Shown one piece after another: positions 30,610 to 41,313 of a stretch of DNA of 64,000 nt. The stretch spans positions 34,555,776-34,619,775 of the forward strand of contig NC_090765.1 in the NCBI RefSeq assembly GCF_036898095.1. The letters run 5' to 3'. This DNA comes from Palaemon carinicauda. Taxonomy: Eukaryota > Arthropoda > Malacostraca > Decapoda > Palaemonidae. The position numbers and the translations under genes are program-made. The number at the start of each line of letters is the position of its first letter. Positions within the stretch are counted from its first letter, which is position 1. Below the pieces are notes generated by a model. The model was given only the letters and a program-made list of their open reading frames with translations, was not told the origin of the DNA and did not search any database.

Positions 30610-32392
30610 ATTTGTCTAAAATAAAAAGCAAAGGAGTAAAAAAGCAAAATATGAGGACGCAAAGAAATATGACTGTATTTCTCAGGGGCCCAAATCAAAG
30701 TGGGAGTTCAGTAACTTGTCTGTTAGGCAAGGCTTACCCTCCACTTGGCATCTACTAATACCAATCATTAGAAGTTTTGACGGCCGTTTCCAGCTTAACT
30801 AAACTCGTTTTCTTATCAAAGCACAACAGATTGTGTTCATGTAGGAACAAATGGTTTTACAGGAGTATAGTATATTATTGTTTTTCTGGCCTTTTTTTTA
30901 ATTTTTTATACCAAAAACTGTTAGATTTAAGACTTTGGAAAATAACAGCCCACCTAACTTTAAACCAGACAATTTCCAACAAAATTTATACAGTACCAAA
31001 CTTGTTGGAAACAAAAATATGAGTGAAAATCCATAAGCAAAATGACTGTATAGCACCATAAGTCTAAAGAGAAGAATAAGAGGTGTTCCAGGTACAATTA
31101 CAGTACTGTATAGGTAATACGAACGATTTTAATAAAAATAACTCATGGAAACCCATTTTATGCAAATCGAACCCTATAAAATTATATAAGGTACAGCATA
31201 ACTGAAAAATCACATTCTAAAAGATAATCCAACACAAGGTTTAAACTAACCTATGGCTAAACACCTAACCCTGATTCCCAACTGGGGAAACTCCCACTAT
31301 TGTTGGAGTATGTATGGTGGTGGTGGTAACTGGAAAACAATAGTTTTGCGTAAGATAAGATCAGAACACAGTAAAACAATAGGAAAACTAACAAAAAAAA
31401 ACTTGTTTTTCTTACAAAAATTGCTGCTTGGAGTCTATCGAAATTTTACCAAACTTCTAATTTCCACGTCAGCACCGGAGCTAGTATATGTAGATACGGA
31501 GGTACAAGATTAGCCAAGATAGAGTCACGTGAAAGTGAAAACATCTCTGATTGGAAACTGTAAATGGCCTCCAATACCAATAGTAAAGAAAATTGAAAAT
31601 CTAAGTCCGAGCAGAAGCACTACCTGATAGGATTTTAAAAACTCAGAGCATTAATTTCTTATGGCTTGGATGCAGACCGAAACAATACTTAGTCAAATAT
31701 AAAATGGTATAATATAAGGTAACTTTTAATAAAAATAAGTATCTAGGTTAACAGTAGTTGACAGTTTAAAGGGTTCAAAATGGCGAGTTTGAACAGACCT
31801 ATTTGATTATATCCTTTATAATGTCGTAATAAAAATTTAACATACTATAATAATATCAAACAATATATCACCATATTCATGAAGTGGTGTGTCGTCAATG
31901 GGTGGGGGGGGGGGGCAATCAGGGTATGGACAGCGCTTGTTAGGTTAGAACTCATAACTTCATTTACGAGGATTTCTGAGTACATAGGTCAGGTTAGGTC
32001 TATGGATTCATAGAAGCAAAGATCCCTGATTTGTTAAGAACACCTTTTAAGGTTAGGTTATGAGAACATAATTCATCGCTCTAATTATGTTTAATAGGCA
32101 TTTCCAATTTGTTAGCACTGACACAACTATTGTATATATTTTACCGACTGGTTATATTGCGATTTATACATACTCTATATCTTTTACTGTAGAAAGTGTA
32201 ATACACACATCCATATTTGAGTTTCCACCTATAGATTTTTCAATAATCATAATGTATTATAGTATGGGAAACACATAAAAAATTGGCTTGTACCGTAAGT
32301 AACAGTCAGGGAGATTCTGTGGTAAAATAATAGATAAGGTCGGGACAACATTTTAAACAGAAAAATTATATATATACATATATATATATATA
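30610..32392. other. AT-rich region without a recognised gene
   Basis: No supported coding region. A run of ten G residues lies near 31,907-31,916. Several GGTTAGG words occur between 31,940 and 32,060, but not as an array. A short (TA)n run at 32,367-32,393 borders the next element. Confidence 0.5.
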
Positions 32393-32460
32393 TAGAGTGC
32401 TTTCAATGACGTCACTGGGAATCGCCGGCGGCCATGCTGGAGGGCATACAAAACGAAAAC

Positions 32461-32703
32461 ATGGCGGCTGCTACAGCGAATATGGACAATGAGAGCGACT
32501 TTGTCAAACAATTGTCGGGTGATGATAAGCGTTTTTACAAGCAGAAACTCGATCTAATTGATGGCCTAGATCCATACCAGATGCAGAATTCATTCAGTCA
32601 AAATATTGAGGATTTTCCCAGTATTTCATACATTGATATGGTGAACTACTTGGTACTGTCGGCCAACCCAGAACATGAGTGGGCATACATTTCCATTGAA
32701 TAA
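32461..32703 (+). CDS. Short exon-like frame, N-terminus of an unidentified protein
   Basis: An 80-residue frame; I chose the ATG at 32,461, which lies in the YY1-like context AACATGGCGGCTGC rather than the ATG 27 bp upstream in the terminal repeat. The residues LSGDDKRFYKQKLDLIDGLD, then FPSISYIDMVNYLVLSA, resemble the N-terminus of uncharacterised, often transposon-borne YqaJ-exonuclease-like proteins as I remember them; this is a weak memory match. The last residues look like read-through into an intron, so the true exon may end before 32,700. The continuation was not found. Confidence 0.4.
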   Translation: MAAATANMDNESDFVKQLSGDDKRFYKQKLDLIDGLDPYQMQNSFSQNIEDFPSISYIDMVNYLVLSANPEHEWAYISIE

Positions 32704-33485
32704 TCTGCTTCCAGAATTTGTTGTTTTTCCCTTTAATGCTTTTAAGTCCAAAATTAGATAAACACTGGGCCGATGAAGAGAGTGTTTATAATCATAATGT
32801 TAATATTGATCATTTAGCCTAACCTTGTGTATTATAATTTTTTATTGTCAAAATGTATGTAAAAGTTTTGCATTATTATGTCAAATCTTTATCGGTTCAT
32901 GCCTAACCATTGTGTTTGTGTTTGGTTACAAATGCTATAATTTCTTATATACATATAAACATATGATGGACAAACTCTATTGTAATGCTCTTGGATGATC
33001 GTTTTGCCTCCTTGCAATTAAATGCGCAAGTTTAATTATTTTTTTCGATGTTTCATATATAAGCTGAAGACCCCTTCGGATTAACCAGCTTTCAGATATT
33101 ATTATTATTATTTATAATCAATGTTTATTCATCACATAGGCCTGTATGTCTGCACAATTTAATACACAAATTAAAATAAATATAAATATACACTTAATTA
33201 TATATAGGCATGAGCACCTTGGCGAAAGAGAGACCTAGGTAAGTAGCCTTTGTTAATATAGCCAATATGGGCGCTTTTAATTTTTGTTTTGTAAATCTGA
33301 GATGCCCCTTTTGATGTTTAAAAATTGAGATGCCCCCTCCACCACACACACTACACACTGAACTGACGATGATACTTTTGAAGTCACCCATGCGATCGGA
33401 TATAGCATGTTTACACAGGAATAATGATACTTTTAGGGCCTAGCCGAGACTGACCTGATATGAAATGATCAGAACAGATACGTGC

Positions 33486-33671
33486 TTAGGGTAGTGAGGA
33501 TTCACGTAGATCAGCCCGTGATATTCTGGTCAACCACAAGTCACGTCTGCACTTGGATAATTCTTCTGTATCTTTGTCCTGATTCTGAATAACTGCCGGT
33601 ATGCGGTAGAAACTCTTGTCATCTCTTCGTCCTCGATTCCCACAGCCAACAATAGCGCAAAAACTGGGCAT
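33486..33671 (-). CDS. THAP-domain first exon
   Basis: Starts at an ATG (33,671). MPSFCAIVGCGNRGRRDDKS is the N-terminal half of a THAP zinc finger: Met-Pro start, C-x4-C pair, basic Arg-rich loop. SFYRIPAVI (the F-x-R-I/F-P element) and CRRDLWLTRISRADL (the conserved Trp helix) follow. The remaining C-x2-H pair should be on a next exon; a GT in CTACGTGAAT near 33,500 is a candidate donor. THAP domains bind specific DNA and are shared by P-type and other transposases and by host regulators. It lies in an inverted-repeat element, so a transposon origin is likely. Confidence 0.7.
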   Translation of the reverse strand: MPSFCAIVGCGNRGRRDDKSFYRIPAVIQNQDKDTEELSKCRRDLWLTRISRADLRESSLP

Positions 33672-33800
33672 TGTGTGAATGTGAATGTGATGAAATGGCT
33701 AAATATTCAACAGCTCAACCATAGCTATTCACTGAACGCGTCTTTGTATGCCCTCCAAGATGGCGGACCGGAAGTTTGATGACGTGTATTGAAAGGACTC

Positions 33801-33957
<157 letters not shown>

Positions 33958-34448
33958 TGAAGTAAATAATGTCTTTTCACTAAATTTGACCTATATTTCA
34001 ACAACAAACAAACCTAACAACCAGTTAGACACCTTTCCTTCGATTAGGGAGATGTGTAGGCCTAACGGGCTTCCTAACCTGCCATAATCTAACATAACTA
34101 CAAGTGAAATATATGACGTATCTAACCTACTACAAACTAACCATTCAGAAAGGCATTAAACACGATATGACCTAAAAATACACGATCACTTATATGTATA
34201 CATAAAAATGTTAACATATACCTCAGGTCAAATTCAAAACTTCAATTTGAACAGTTGACATCACAAAACTCCTAATGAGAAATATGGTTTTTAATCTTAC
34301 CTTAATTTAACAAGAATCCTGGTGACATTGTGCTTTCTAATATCCATCGCCACTATGATAAAATAAGGAAAATTCACTTCAAACCTTAACTATTATTGTT
34401 GACATGTTGATGTTGCCATACTGCAACTTCCTGAAAATCCCACCAAGA

Positions 34449-34737
34449 GGCAGTGTTGCCGGATGGGTTAGTCTAAAAATCCCCAAAACATGATAAAAAA
34501 AATCTCCACAACAACCCAAAAATCCCAATTTTCACAAATATATTTTCTTCTGATCACGTACGCTCTATTAATATAGAAACTTCTGACTATACTTCATCTG
34601 AGCGCAAGCAAACTAATTGCAACAATATAAAGGTTTACCCATCTTTGTTTCTTCTTAGAAATTTGTAAAGAATATCCGCATCACACATCCAAAATTCCCA
34701 AATCAAGGGATAAATCTCCATATCTAGCAACACTGCC
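34449..34737. mobile_element. Possible hAT-like MITE
   Basis: About 285 bp bounded by short inverted repeats: CAGTGTTGCCGGATGG at the left and the complement of CAGTGTTGCTAGATATGG at the right. CAGTGTTGCC-type ends are usual in hAT elements. The inside is non-coding and A-rich. No clear 8-bp target duplication was found, so the call is tentative. Confidence 0.4.
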
Positions 34738-34798
34738 AGGTCATGAACGATGATTCCCGGTTCCACCAACACATATAAAAGACTTCTTAAATAAAAAG

Positions 34799-34801
<3 letters not shown>

Positions 34802-34856
<55 letters not shown>

Positions 34857-34959
34857 TCGCTAAGCTAGAATCCTAGCCCAGTGCTGTATGGAAACAAGGT
34901 AATGAATAAACTACAAGAGAAGTAATAAACAATCAAAATAAATATTTTAAGAAGAGTAA
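34802..34959 (+). repeat. (ATT)n-ended dispersed repeat, copy A, left part
   Basis: An (ATT)n array (34,802-34,855) is followed by ACTCGCTAAGCTAGAATCCT, matching ACTTGCCAAGCTACAACCCT after the array near 61,934. The repeat is cut by the BEL/Pao insertion at 34,960 and resumes at 46,678. Confidence 0.78.
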
Positions 34960-35745
34960 TGTCGGGAATTTCGACCTGATCAATCGAAATTCCCGCCATT
35001 TGACTCCGCCTACGACTACGTCAAATAGGAGGGAGAGGAGAAACTCGCGGGCGAATGAATGTAGTTCCAGACGGGAACGTTTAGAACCAAAAAGAGAAAC
35101 CGCCTGGTAGGAAGGCGCTGAGACTAATGAAATCAATTGCTAGTAATTTAAGATTAGGAAAAATAACGTCATTCTATTGTAACATGATAAAAAAATCCAA
35201 TCTAGAAATTTAGGTTCAGGACAAATCGCGCCAAAATAGTGACGTCGGAAGTTGCAAGGCTTGCTCGCCCTCTTTGATCCGATGTCCCCAATCACAGTAA
35301 GTCCTATCCAATTGTTCTCTCTCCCCACGCCTATTGTACCCAGGTCGGTTTCCGTGTAGGTCTTGATAGAGTTGTTGTAAAGTTTTTATCTGTTAATATT
35401 TTGTCGATCCTTGTGCCAGGGGATCAGTGATATTGTGTAAAGCACGTCTAAGGGTCTCGATAAGGGTTTTATCGAGATAGCTTTATAAATGTTCAATTAA
35501 TTTTGTTGATATCTTGAGTCTGAAGTGGACATAGTTTTTTTTCGGTCACATGTTCTCGTATGTCAAGTAAAGGTTAATTTTTCATGTTTCTTTCGTATTA
35601 GATTATTATTTTTATAATAAAACTCTTTAAAATATAGCCATATTCTAATTACTCCCCCGATGGTTTTGAGTAGTTTGTCCCTAAGACATTGTGATCTGCC
35701 CAGTACATCGGGCTATTTTGTATAAACCGGTGAAAATTCGCCACA
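34960..35745 (+). repeat. BEL/Pao 5' LTR
   Basis: TG...CA termini. The first 37 bases contain a 12-bp perfect inverted repeat (CGGGAATTTCGA and TCGAAATTCCCG). A polyadenylation signal AATAAA is at 35,616-35,621. A polymerase II promoter is expected here but no clear TATA box was singled out. Confidence 0.95.
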
Positions 35746-35747
35746 TT

Positions 35748-35765
35748 TGGTCCTTCGAACCGGAT
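35748..35765 (+). promoter_or_regulatory. Putative tRNA primer-binding site
   Basis: TGGTCCTTCGAACCGGAT, two bases after the LTR. It is complementary to a tRNA 3' end of the form ...GGTTCGAAGGACCA, including a TTCGAA T-loop. The tRNA species was not identified. Confidence 0.65.
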
Positions 35766-35964
35766 CACAAGTGCTTCCCAGAGCCGGACGGGACTAATTT
35801 GAGTATGTGCTTTTAAGGGTGGGAGAGAAGGAACAATCAAAGGTTCATCTACGTCCCGATGTGCGATCGCCCACGTGGGTCAGTTTGAGTCCCTTCTTAA
35901 CGTTAAATTATCTTTCTTTCCTTGCCTTGCCCAACCCCCCCAAACGTAAAGTAAAGTAATTAAG

Positions 35965-37125
35965 ATGGCTGTGTCCACGATCGTTCATATCGAGGCGTCG
36001 ATGGGCCTACTGGAGGATTTACTAAGCGAAACGCATAGGGCGCTGATAGAGACCTACTCCGAGTCCGTTTACCAGAATTTGGTAACGGAGTTGCAGGCAG
36101 AGGTCCGACAGCTTAAAGAGCTATACAAGAGCCAGCGCGTTAAGCTAGAAACTAGTTTCGAAGCCCGAATTAGGCATATGTTAGGTGAAGCGACACGTGC
36201 TTCCACTCTATTGTATAATAGAATAGATAAAGTGAAAGGCCCTTCAACGGGGAATGTTGCCCTCCCCAGGTTGAAGCCGCTGCCTCTCCCCACGTTTGAA
36301 GGGGAAGTGCAAGAGTACGCATCGTACCGTGAACTATTCACGATCCACGTAGATCGAAGAGCTGATTTAGACGAAGTGTCTAAATTCACATATTTATTAG
36401 GGACGTTGGGCAAAGAGCCGCTTAGGATCATCAAATCTCTAAGTGTAACCGCCGCGAACTATAGTGTAGCATTAGACCTATTAGATAAGCAGTATGGCAA
36501 CGTGCACCAGACACTCGTGATTCTGCACCGTAAATTAGCAAACATCTTTGTGCCGTCACTAAACCCAGTAGAACTAAAAAGGTTCTGTTTTGAGTTGACC
36601 ATCATTATTGAACAAATCAAAAGACTTAGTACCAATGACTTAGGCCAGGGCATGGTCATGAGCCTCATTAATCAAAAACTTTCGGAGGGAAAACTATACC
36701 GCATAGTGGTAGAGCATTTGAGGAAATGCGACTATACGTTGGACGAATTTTTTGAGGCAATAGATTTTATTGTAAGAATGTTAGAAGATGATGCGTTGCA
36801 GAGAGGCGACAGTCTTGAGAGTGACAAAAGACCAGACAGTAGTGTAATACCGAAAACCCATCCCATCCACCATAATTCCTGCCCATTTTGTAGCGAACGG
36901 CATCCGCCTTACGGATGTCGCCAAGTGACAGACGTAGCTGCTAGACGTCGCATTTTGCTAAAAAGGGGTCTTTGTTTTAATTGCACGAAATCAAGCCATC
37001 GTAGCGATAAATGTTCCGTAACAAATTCCTGTAGAAACTGTAATGCTAAGCACCACACTGCAATTTGCGATGCGGGTAGACCGCAATCAATAGTAATAGT
37101 CAATCAACAACGTCCCGCCCCGTAG
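35965..37125 (+). CDS. BEL/Pao Gag
   Basis: 386 residues from ATG to TAG. An N-terminal coiled-coil-prone stretch (ELQAEVRQLKELYKSQRVKL) is followed by a DUF1759-type capsid region (LPLPTFEGEVQEYASYRELF at about 110-130, and LLGTLGKEPLRIIKSLSVTA at about 145-165). The C-terminus has zinc knuckles: CPFCSERHPPYGC, then GLCFNCTKSSHRSDKC and CRNCNAKHHTAIC. This is the usual BEL/Pao Gag layout. It would form the particle and bind the genome. The frame is intact. Pol lies one phase back and overlaps the last 46 nt, so -1 frameshifting or a fused ancestral frame is possible. Confidence 0.92.
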   Translation: MAVSTIVHIEASMGLLEDLLSETHRALIETYSESVYQNLVTELQAEVRQLKELYKSQRVKLETSFEARIRHMLGEATRASTLLYNRIDKVKGPSTGNVALPRLKPLPLPTFEGEVQEYASYRELFTIHVDRRADLDEVSKFTYLLGTLGKEPLRIIKSLSVTAANYSVALDLLDKQYGNVHQTLVILHRKLANIFVPSLNPVELKRFCFELTIIIEQIKRLSTNDLGQGMVMSLINQKLSEGKLYRIVVEHLRKCDYTLDEFFEAIDFIVRMLEDDALQRGDSLESDKRPDSSVIPKTHPIHHNSCPFCSERHPPYGCRQVTDVAARRRILLKRGLCFNCTKSSHRSDKCSVTNSCRNCNAKHHTAICDAGRPQSIVIVNQQRPAP

Positions 37126-37757
37126 TAAATGCGACGCCTGCGCAGAACCAAACTGCCCCCCGTCCATCCAAAGTTAAAGTAGAATCTAAACCATGCACGA
37201 GCGCAAAGATCGCGCACAGGTCTGATGTGGACCTCCCATGCACTATCTTGCCAACAGCCATGGCAGGTATTCAACAAAAGCAAGGTAGTAAGCGAGTCCG
37301 CCTATTTCTCGACTCAGGAAGCCAGAGGAGCTTCATCTCTGCAAAAATTGCCCGTCAATTAGGCCTACCGGTGGTAGGAAGAGTATCCTTGAATATAGCT
37401 CCGTTTGGTTCCGAGGAAATAAGCGGACAATATGATGTAGTAAGTTGCAGGGTTGAAATGGGGAAAAGAATCGTGTGTATGAAGTTGGTGGCACACAAAC
37501 ACGTGGACGTCCCGATACATAACGTGGGTTATGTAAAGGTCAGACAGCATCTGTTGACCAAGGGAGTCACGTTAGCCGATCCAGCAAACCAATCAGATAC
37601 CATGAAGAACGTTCACATTTTAGTTGGGGCTGATTATTTTAGCTATTTCATCATAGGTGTTGAAAAAGTAGATGGGATAAATCTTTTCTTAACGCATAAT
37701 GGTATGTCCCCGTACGGGAAGGTGCCACAGTGGCTGTTCCAAGTGAAAAAGGTCTAA
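37080..37757 (+). CDS. BEL/Pao aspartic protease region of Pol
   Basis: The phase is open from 37,080, upstream of any Met, as expected for Pol expressed by frameshift from Gag. The protease of DUF1758 type is marked by VRLFLDSGSQRSFIS (catalytic Asp in LDSG) and VHILVGADYFSYFI near the end. Following sequence stays in the same phase, but a TAA at 37,755-37,757 separates it from RT. Role: processing of Gag and Pol. The stop may be a recent mutation, as there is no typical read-through context that I can identify. Confidence 0.85.
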   Translation, partial: TAINSNSQSTTSRPVVNATPAQNQTAPRPSKVKVESKPCTSAKIAHRSDVDLPCTILPTAMAGIQQKQGSKRVRLFLDSGSQRSFISAKIARQLGLPVVGRVSLNIAPFGSEEISGQYDVVSCRVEMGKRIVCMKLVAHKHVDVPIHNVGYVKVRQHLLTKGVTLADPANQSDTMKNVHILVGADYFSYFIIGVEKVDGINLFLTHNGMSPYGKVPQWLFQVKKV

Positions 37758-38549
37758 CAAGTTAGAACGTTGAGAGTGTGGCGATTAGACCGTGTTGGCA
37801 TCGCCCCATCTGAGCAATACACTGTTCGCGAGGCCGAGGCTGTGCGAAAGGTATCGCAAAGCATTGTAAGAAAACCTGAGGGATATCAGGTTAGCCTACC
37901 ATTCGGGTCGGATGCTAGGCCAGAAACAAATTATCGTAACGTTGTGGTGCAGTTAGAGTCGTTGCAGACAAAATTCAGAAAGGATAGGAAATATTTTGAA
38001 CAATATCAGGGAGTGATAGATAAATATATCGAAGCAGGTTTTATATCAGAGGTGAAAAATCCCGTAGTGGAAGGTTATTACATGCCACACTTTGGAGTTA
38101 AGAAAGACAGCCGTACCACCCCCCTTAGAATCGTGTTCAATGCCTCGGCCAAGTCACAAGGTTGCAAGTCATTGAATGAATGTCTCTTACCTGGGCCCAA
38201 TTTGGTAGAGGTAGCATATAGTTTAATTATAAGGTTTAGGTTGAATCGATATGCCATGTTAGCCGACATAAGTAAAGCATTCCATCGTGTTTTGTTAGAT
38301 CCTCGTGATGCCAAATACACACGATTTCTGTGGCGCAAGGCAGCTGGTCGAGCGCTTACCTTCGCCTTTAGAGTCGTGGTGTTCGGCATCACAGCTAGTC
38401 CATTTTTGCTACAACAAATATTAAATTGTCATTTTAAAGAGGAAGGGCGCCCAGATTTAGTAAAATCCTTTTATGTCGATAATTATCTGGCCACGTTTGA
38501 AGATATAGAACATATGAGGCGAGAGCATGAGTCTGTACATAACATCTTA
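37758..38549 (+). pseudogene. BEL/Pao reverse transcriptase, first part
   Basis: Continues in the protease phase right after the TAA. Motifs: YYMPHFGVKKDSRTTPLRIV (fingers), FNASAKSQGCKSLNECLLPG, YAMLADISKAFHRVLLDP (first catalytic Asp), VVFGITASPFLLQQIL, and KSFYVDNYLATFEDI. The second catalytic pair reads VDN instead of VDD. The coding sequence stops being RT at 38,549, where the Harbinger element is inserted; the frame resumes in the same phase at 42,279. Confidence 0.88.
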
Positions 38550-38667
38550 AGGCCCCCATACACTACCGAGCATCGAATCGCGCTTCGAGTCACCTCAAGC
38601 TTGGCTCAAACTCGAAGGAGGCCACACACTAAAGAGCCTTGTTTCAGTTAAGCGCTTTTTCCGCACA

Positions 38668-39105
38668 GTGAAGATGTCATCCTCAGACCTAGACACAGAC
38701 GATTTTTTAAGCATTGCTGTTGCTCTCGAAGAGAAAAAACGTAAAAAGCGATCAAAGTGGAGCAAATCGTGGCTTTTAAAGAGAAATGATTTCTCACATA
38801 CCAATTTGCTAGAAGAACTTAGATTGAAAGAGCCCCAAGATTGGTTCAACTATCTGAGGATGGACGAAGATACGTTCCTAGAGCTTCTTTCCATGGTAAC
38901 TCATATTGTTGAGAAGAAAGATACGAAACTTCGAGAAGCAATTTCTCCCCACCAGCGTCTAGCAGCCACATTACGCTTTTTAGCAACTGGGAAATCCTAT
39001 GAAGATCTAAAATTCTCAACGTGTATTTCTCCACAAGCATTGGGACACATTATTCCTGAAACCTGTGATGCGATATACAGAGTGCTCAAACCCCATTACT
39101 TAAAG
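38668..39105 (+). CDS. PIF/Harbinger transposase, exon 1
   Basis: 146 codons. The start used is M at 38,668 (MKMSSSDLDTDDF); M at 38,674 is an alternative. It holds the N-terminal helical region of the family: DWFNYLRMDEDTFLELLSMV, then ISPHQRLAATLRFLATGKSY and PQALGHIIPETCDAIYRVLK. It ends in TTAAAG followed by GTAAGA, a good donor, phase 0. The next exon is at 40,495. Confidence 0.88.
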
Positions 39106-39726
39106 GTAAGACAACATTTGTTTTTCTTTGTGATATCCCAATACCAACATTTTTAGCGATACCAACAGATATCTCTATTTAGCAACGTATCGATACCGAT
39201 ACATTTCAAAGTTTAAAAAATTTGTGATGAAGAAGCTTTAATTAATGTTATTCAGTCATAAAAGATATGTTAATGATATTTAATTAATTAACTGAAGGAA
39301 ACATGAATTTCAATTTTAATATCACTTTATCTTATAGGTACCTTAGCCTATAGCTACATTGATACTTGATAAGGAAAAAAAAAAACACTGGCTATATCAG
39401 TTTTTAATGATATTTTATTTTTAGCTAACATCAAAATCCTTATATGAAAATAAAAAAATAGAAGAAATTGTATATAATTAAAAAAAAATTCTGTAACAAC
39501 AAAATGAAAATGAAAACTGAGGATTTCTTTCCTTCATTGATAATGCTAATTATATACTTAAAGAAAATTTAATAAAAAAAATAAATGACAAAATAAAAAT
39601 GAAAACTGAGGATTCCTAACTAATTACCTACTTAAAGAAAATTCAATAAGAAATTCATTTCTGTAACATAACAAAATAAAAATGAAAACTCCTTCATTGA
39701 TAAGGCTAGTTATATAATTTTCCTAT

Positions 39727-40131
39727 CTATATGAATTCATTACCAGAGAAGTTATGGAAATATGATGCAAGTTGGGTCTCTCCTGTAGGTTGGGTCCCAG
39801 AAAGAGGATAGAGGTGTCCATTGACAACATGGGACATTTCATTAATGCATCCTTTTTTGGCCTTGTACAAAACATCATTCACCAGACGAATAACCTCCCT
39901 CGAAGTGCTTTCTGGGAGTTCGTCCAATTGGATTGCCCAAGCTTTAACTTGAGCATCGAATTTACTACTTTGCTTTTTCTGGAGACGCTCGGAGAGTAAC
40001 TTATAAAAATCCCTCTGTGAATTCTTGCATCCTTTAGAAGATGTAGAAGATGATGCTTCGGAGCCTGTAGGAGAAGGAGAAGGAGTGGGAATGGTTACAG
40101 TTGTTGGTGAAGAAACAGATGTTTCATCCAA
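39727..40131 (-). CDS. Harbinger second gene, exon 2
   Basis: The acceptor TTCCACAG (minus strand, at 40,132-40,139) leads into LDETSVSSPTTVTIPTPSPS; phase 0 fits exon 1. A Ser/Thr/Pro linker is followed by FYKLLSERLQKKQSSKFDAQ and IQLDELPESTSREVIRLVND, a helical C-terminus resembling the BESS-like tail of MADF proteins (inferred). It ends at a stop at 39,727-39,729. This exon lies inside the transposase intron, and the transposase exon 2 lies inside this gene's intron. Confidence 0.8.
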   Translation of the reverse strand: MDETSVSSPTTVTIPTPSPSPTGSEASSSTSSKGCKNSQRDFYKLLSERLQKKQSSKFDAQVKAWAIQLDELPESTSREVIRLVNDVLYKAKKGCINEMSHVVNGHLYPLSGTQPTGETQLASYFHNFSGNEFI

Positions 40132-40264
40132 CTGTGGAAGAAGAAAGAAAAATATTCAAAATGTGTACAAACTTTTGTATTTCGGCATTTATAAATTTTT
40201 CGTTGGCTAAGCAAAATCAGGCTAAAAATAAAACATTTATTTACTTCATCTTTTACCCTTTGAG

Positions 40265-40270
<6 letters not shown>

Positions 40271-40314
<44 letters not shown>
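40271..40314. repeat. Poly(T) run in the transposase intron
   Basis: A run of about 44 T residues, preceded and followed by AT-rich sequence. Homopolymers of this length are prone to assembly error. Confidence 0.9.
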
Positions 40315-40316
<2 letters not shown>

Positions 40317-40494
40317 AGGTCAGGCTAGAGAATGAGCCTTCTGGTCCGTCCTGATTCTCCCGTCCATTAAAAAAAAAAAGTTAGGATTTATAGATGGAAA
40401 AAATTGATATCATATGACTTTTTTAAGTAACTTAAAATTTGCATTATATAATATGGTATAATATTTATAATTTTCTTTATATTATCTTTTTCAG

Positions 40495-41313
40495 TTTCCT
40501 TCGAGTGTCGCAGAATGGAAAGCAATCGCACAACAATTTGAAAACAAATGGCAATTTCCTAATTGTTGCGGGGCGCTTGACGGCAAGCACATAAGCATAA
40601 CTCCTCCCCATGATTCCGGGTCTTATTACTGGAACTACAAAGGATTCAATAGTATTGTGCTGTTGGCCCTTGCAAATGCCAACTATGGGTTTATTATGTG
40701 TGATGTTGGCACTAATGGGCGAATATCAGATGGAGGTGTGCTTGAGAACACAAAATTCGGAGACCTATTAAGCGAAGGGAAACTGAATTTGCCAGAGCCA
40801 GCTAAACCAGAAAATAGTAGCAGAATTTTGCCATATGTATTCATCGGAGATGAGGCTTTCGCGTTAAGGAAGCATTTTTTAAAGCCTTATTCCTCTAAAG
40901 ACCTCACAAAGGAGCGCAGAGTATTTAACTATAGGCTCTCTAGAGGAAGAAGAATAATCGAAAATGTATTTGGTATTATGATTTCACGTTTTAGGATTTT
41001 TTCTTCACCAATAAATCTAAAGATTGCTAATATAGAAAAAGTAGTATTAGCATGCTGCGTTCTACATAACTTTTTGAGAAGAAAATGTAGTGCATCATAT
41101 TTGCCGCCGGAAAATGTAAGCAATGATATAGGCCTAGGCATTGAAAACCTAACCATTCCTGATGTAATGCTCGGAGATGTTGCTCTACAACCTTTGGAAA
41201 GGACACATACCAGAAACCCTCCGCAAGAAGCTAAAGAAGTCAGGAATCAATTTATGGCTTATTTTATGGAAGAAGGTGCCGTTCCATGGCAAGACAAGTC
41301 AGTAGGAAACTAG
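40495..41313 (+). CDS. PIF/Harbinger transposase, exon 2 (DDE domain)
   Basis: The acceptor is TTTTTCAG at 40,487-40,494, phase 0. 272 residues and a stop. DDE_Tnp_4 signatures: NCCGALDGKHISI (first Asp), YVFIGDEAFALRKH (second Asp), RGRRIIENVFGIMISRF (Glu), then VVLACCVLHNFLRR. With exon 1 the protein is about 418 residues, normal for the family. It cuts and joins the element ends in the nucleus, usually together with the second element protein. No stop or frameshift was seen. Confidence 0.92.
   Translation, partial: FPSSVAEWKAIAQQFENKWQFPNCCGALDGKHISITPPHDSGSYYWNYKGFNSIVLLALANANYGFIMCDVGTNGRISDGGVLENTKFGDLLSEGKLNLPEPAKPENSSRILPYVFIGDEAFALRKHFLKPYSSKDLTKERRVFNYRLSRGRRIIENVFGIMISRFRIFSSPINLKIANIEKVVLACCVLHNFLRRKCSASYLPPENVSNDIGLGIENLTIPDVMLGDVALQPLERTHTRNPPQEAKEVRNQFMAYFMEEGAVPWQDKSVGN

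Noticed and set aside
31253..31513. An 86-residue plus-strand frame
   Set aside because: No recognisable motif, and the surroundings are AT-rich and non-coding.
31938..32065. Several GGTTAGG words reminiscent of the arthropod (TTAGG)n telomere
   Set aside because: At most two units in a row and scattered; no array.
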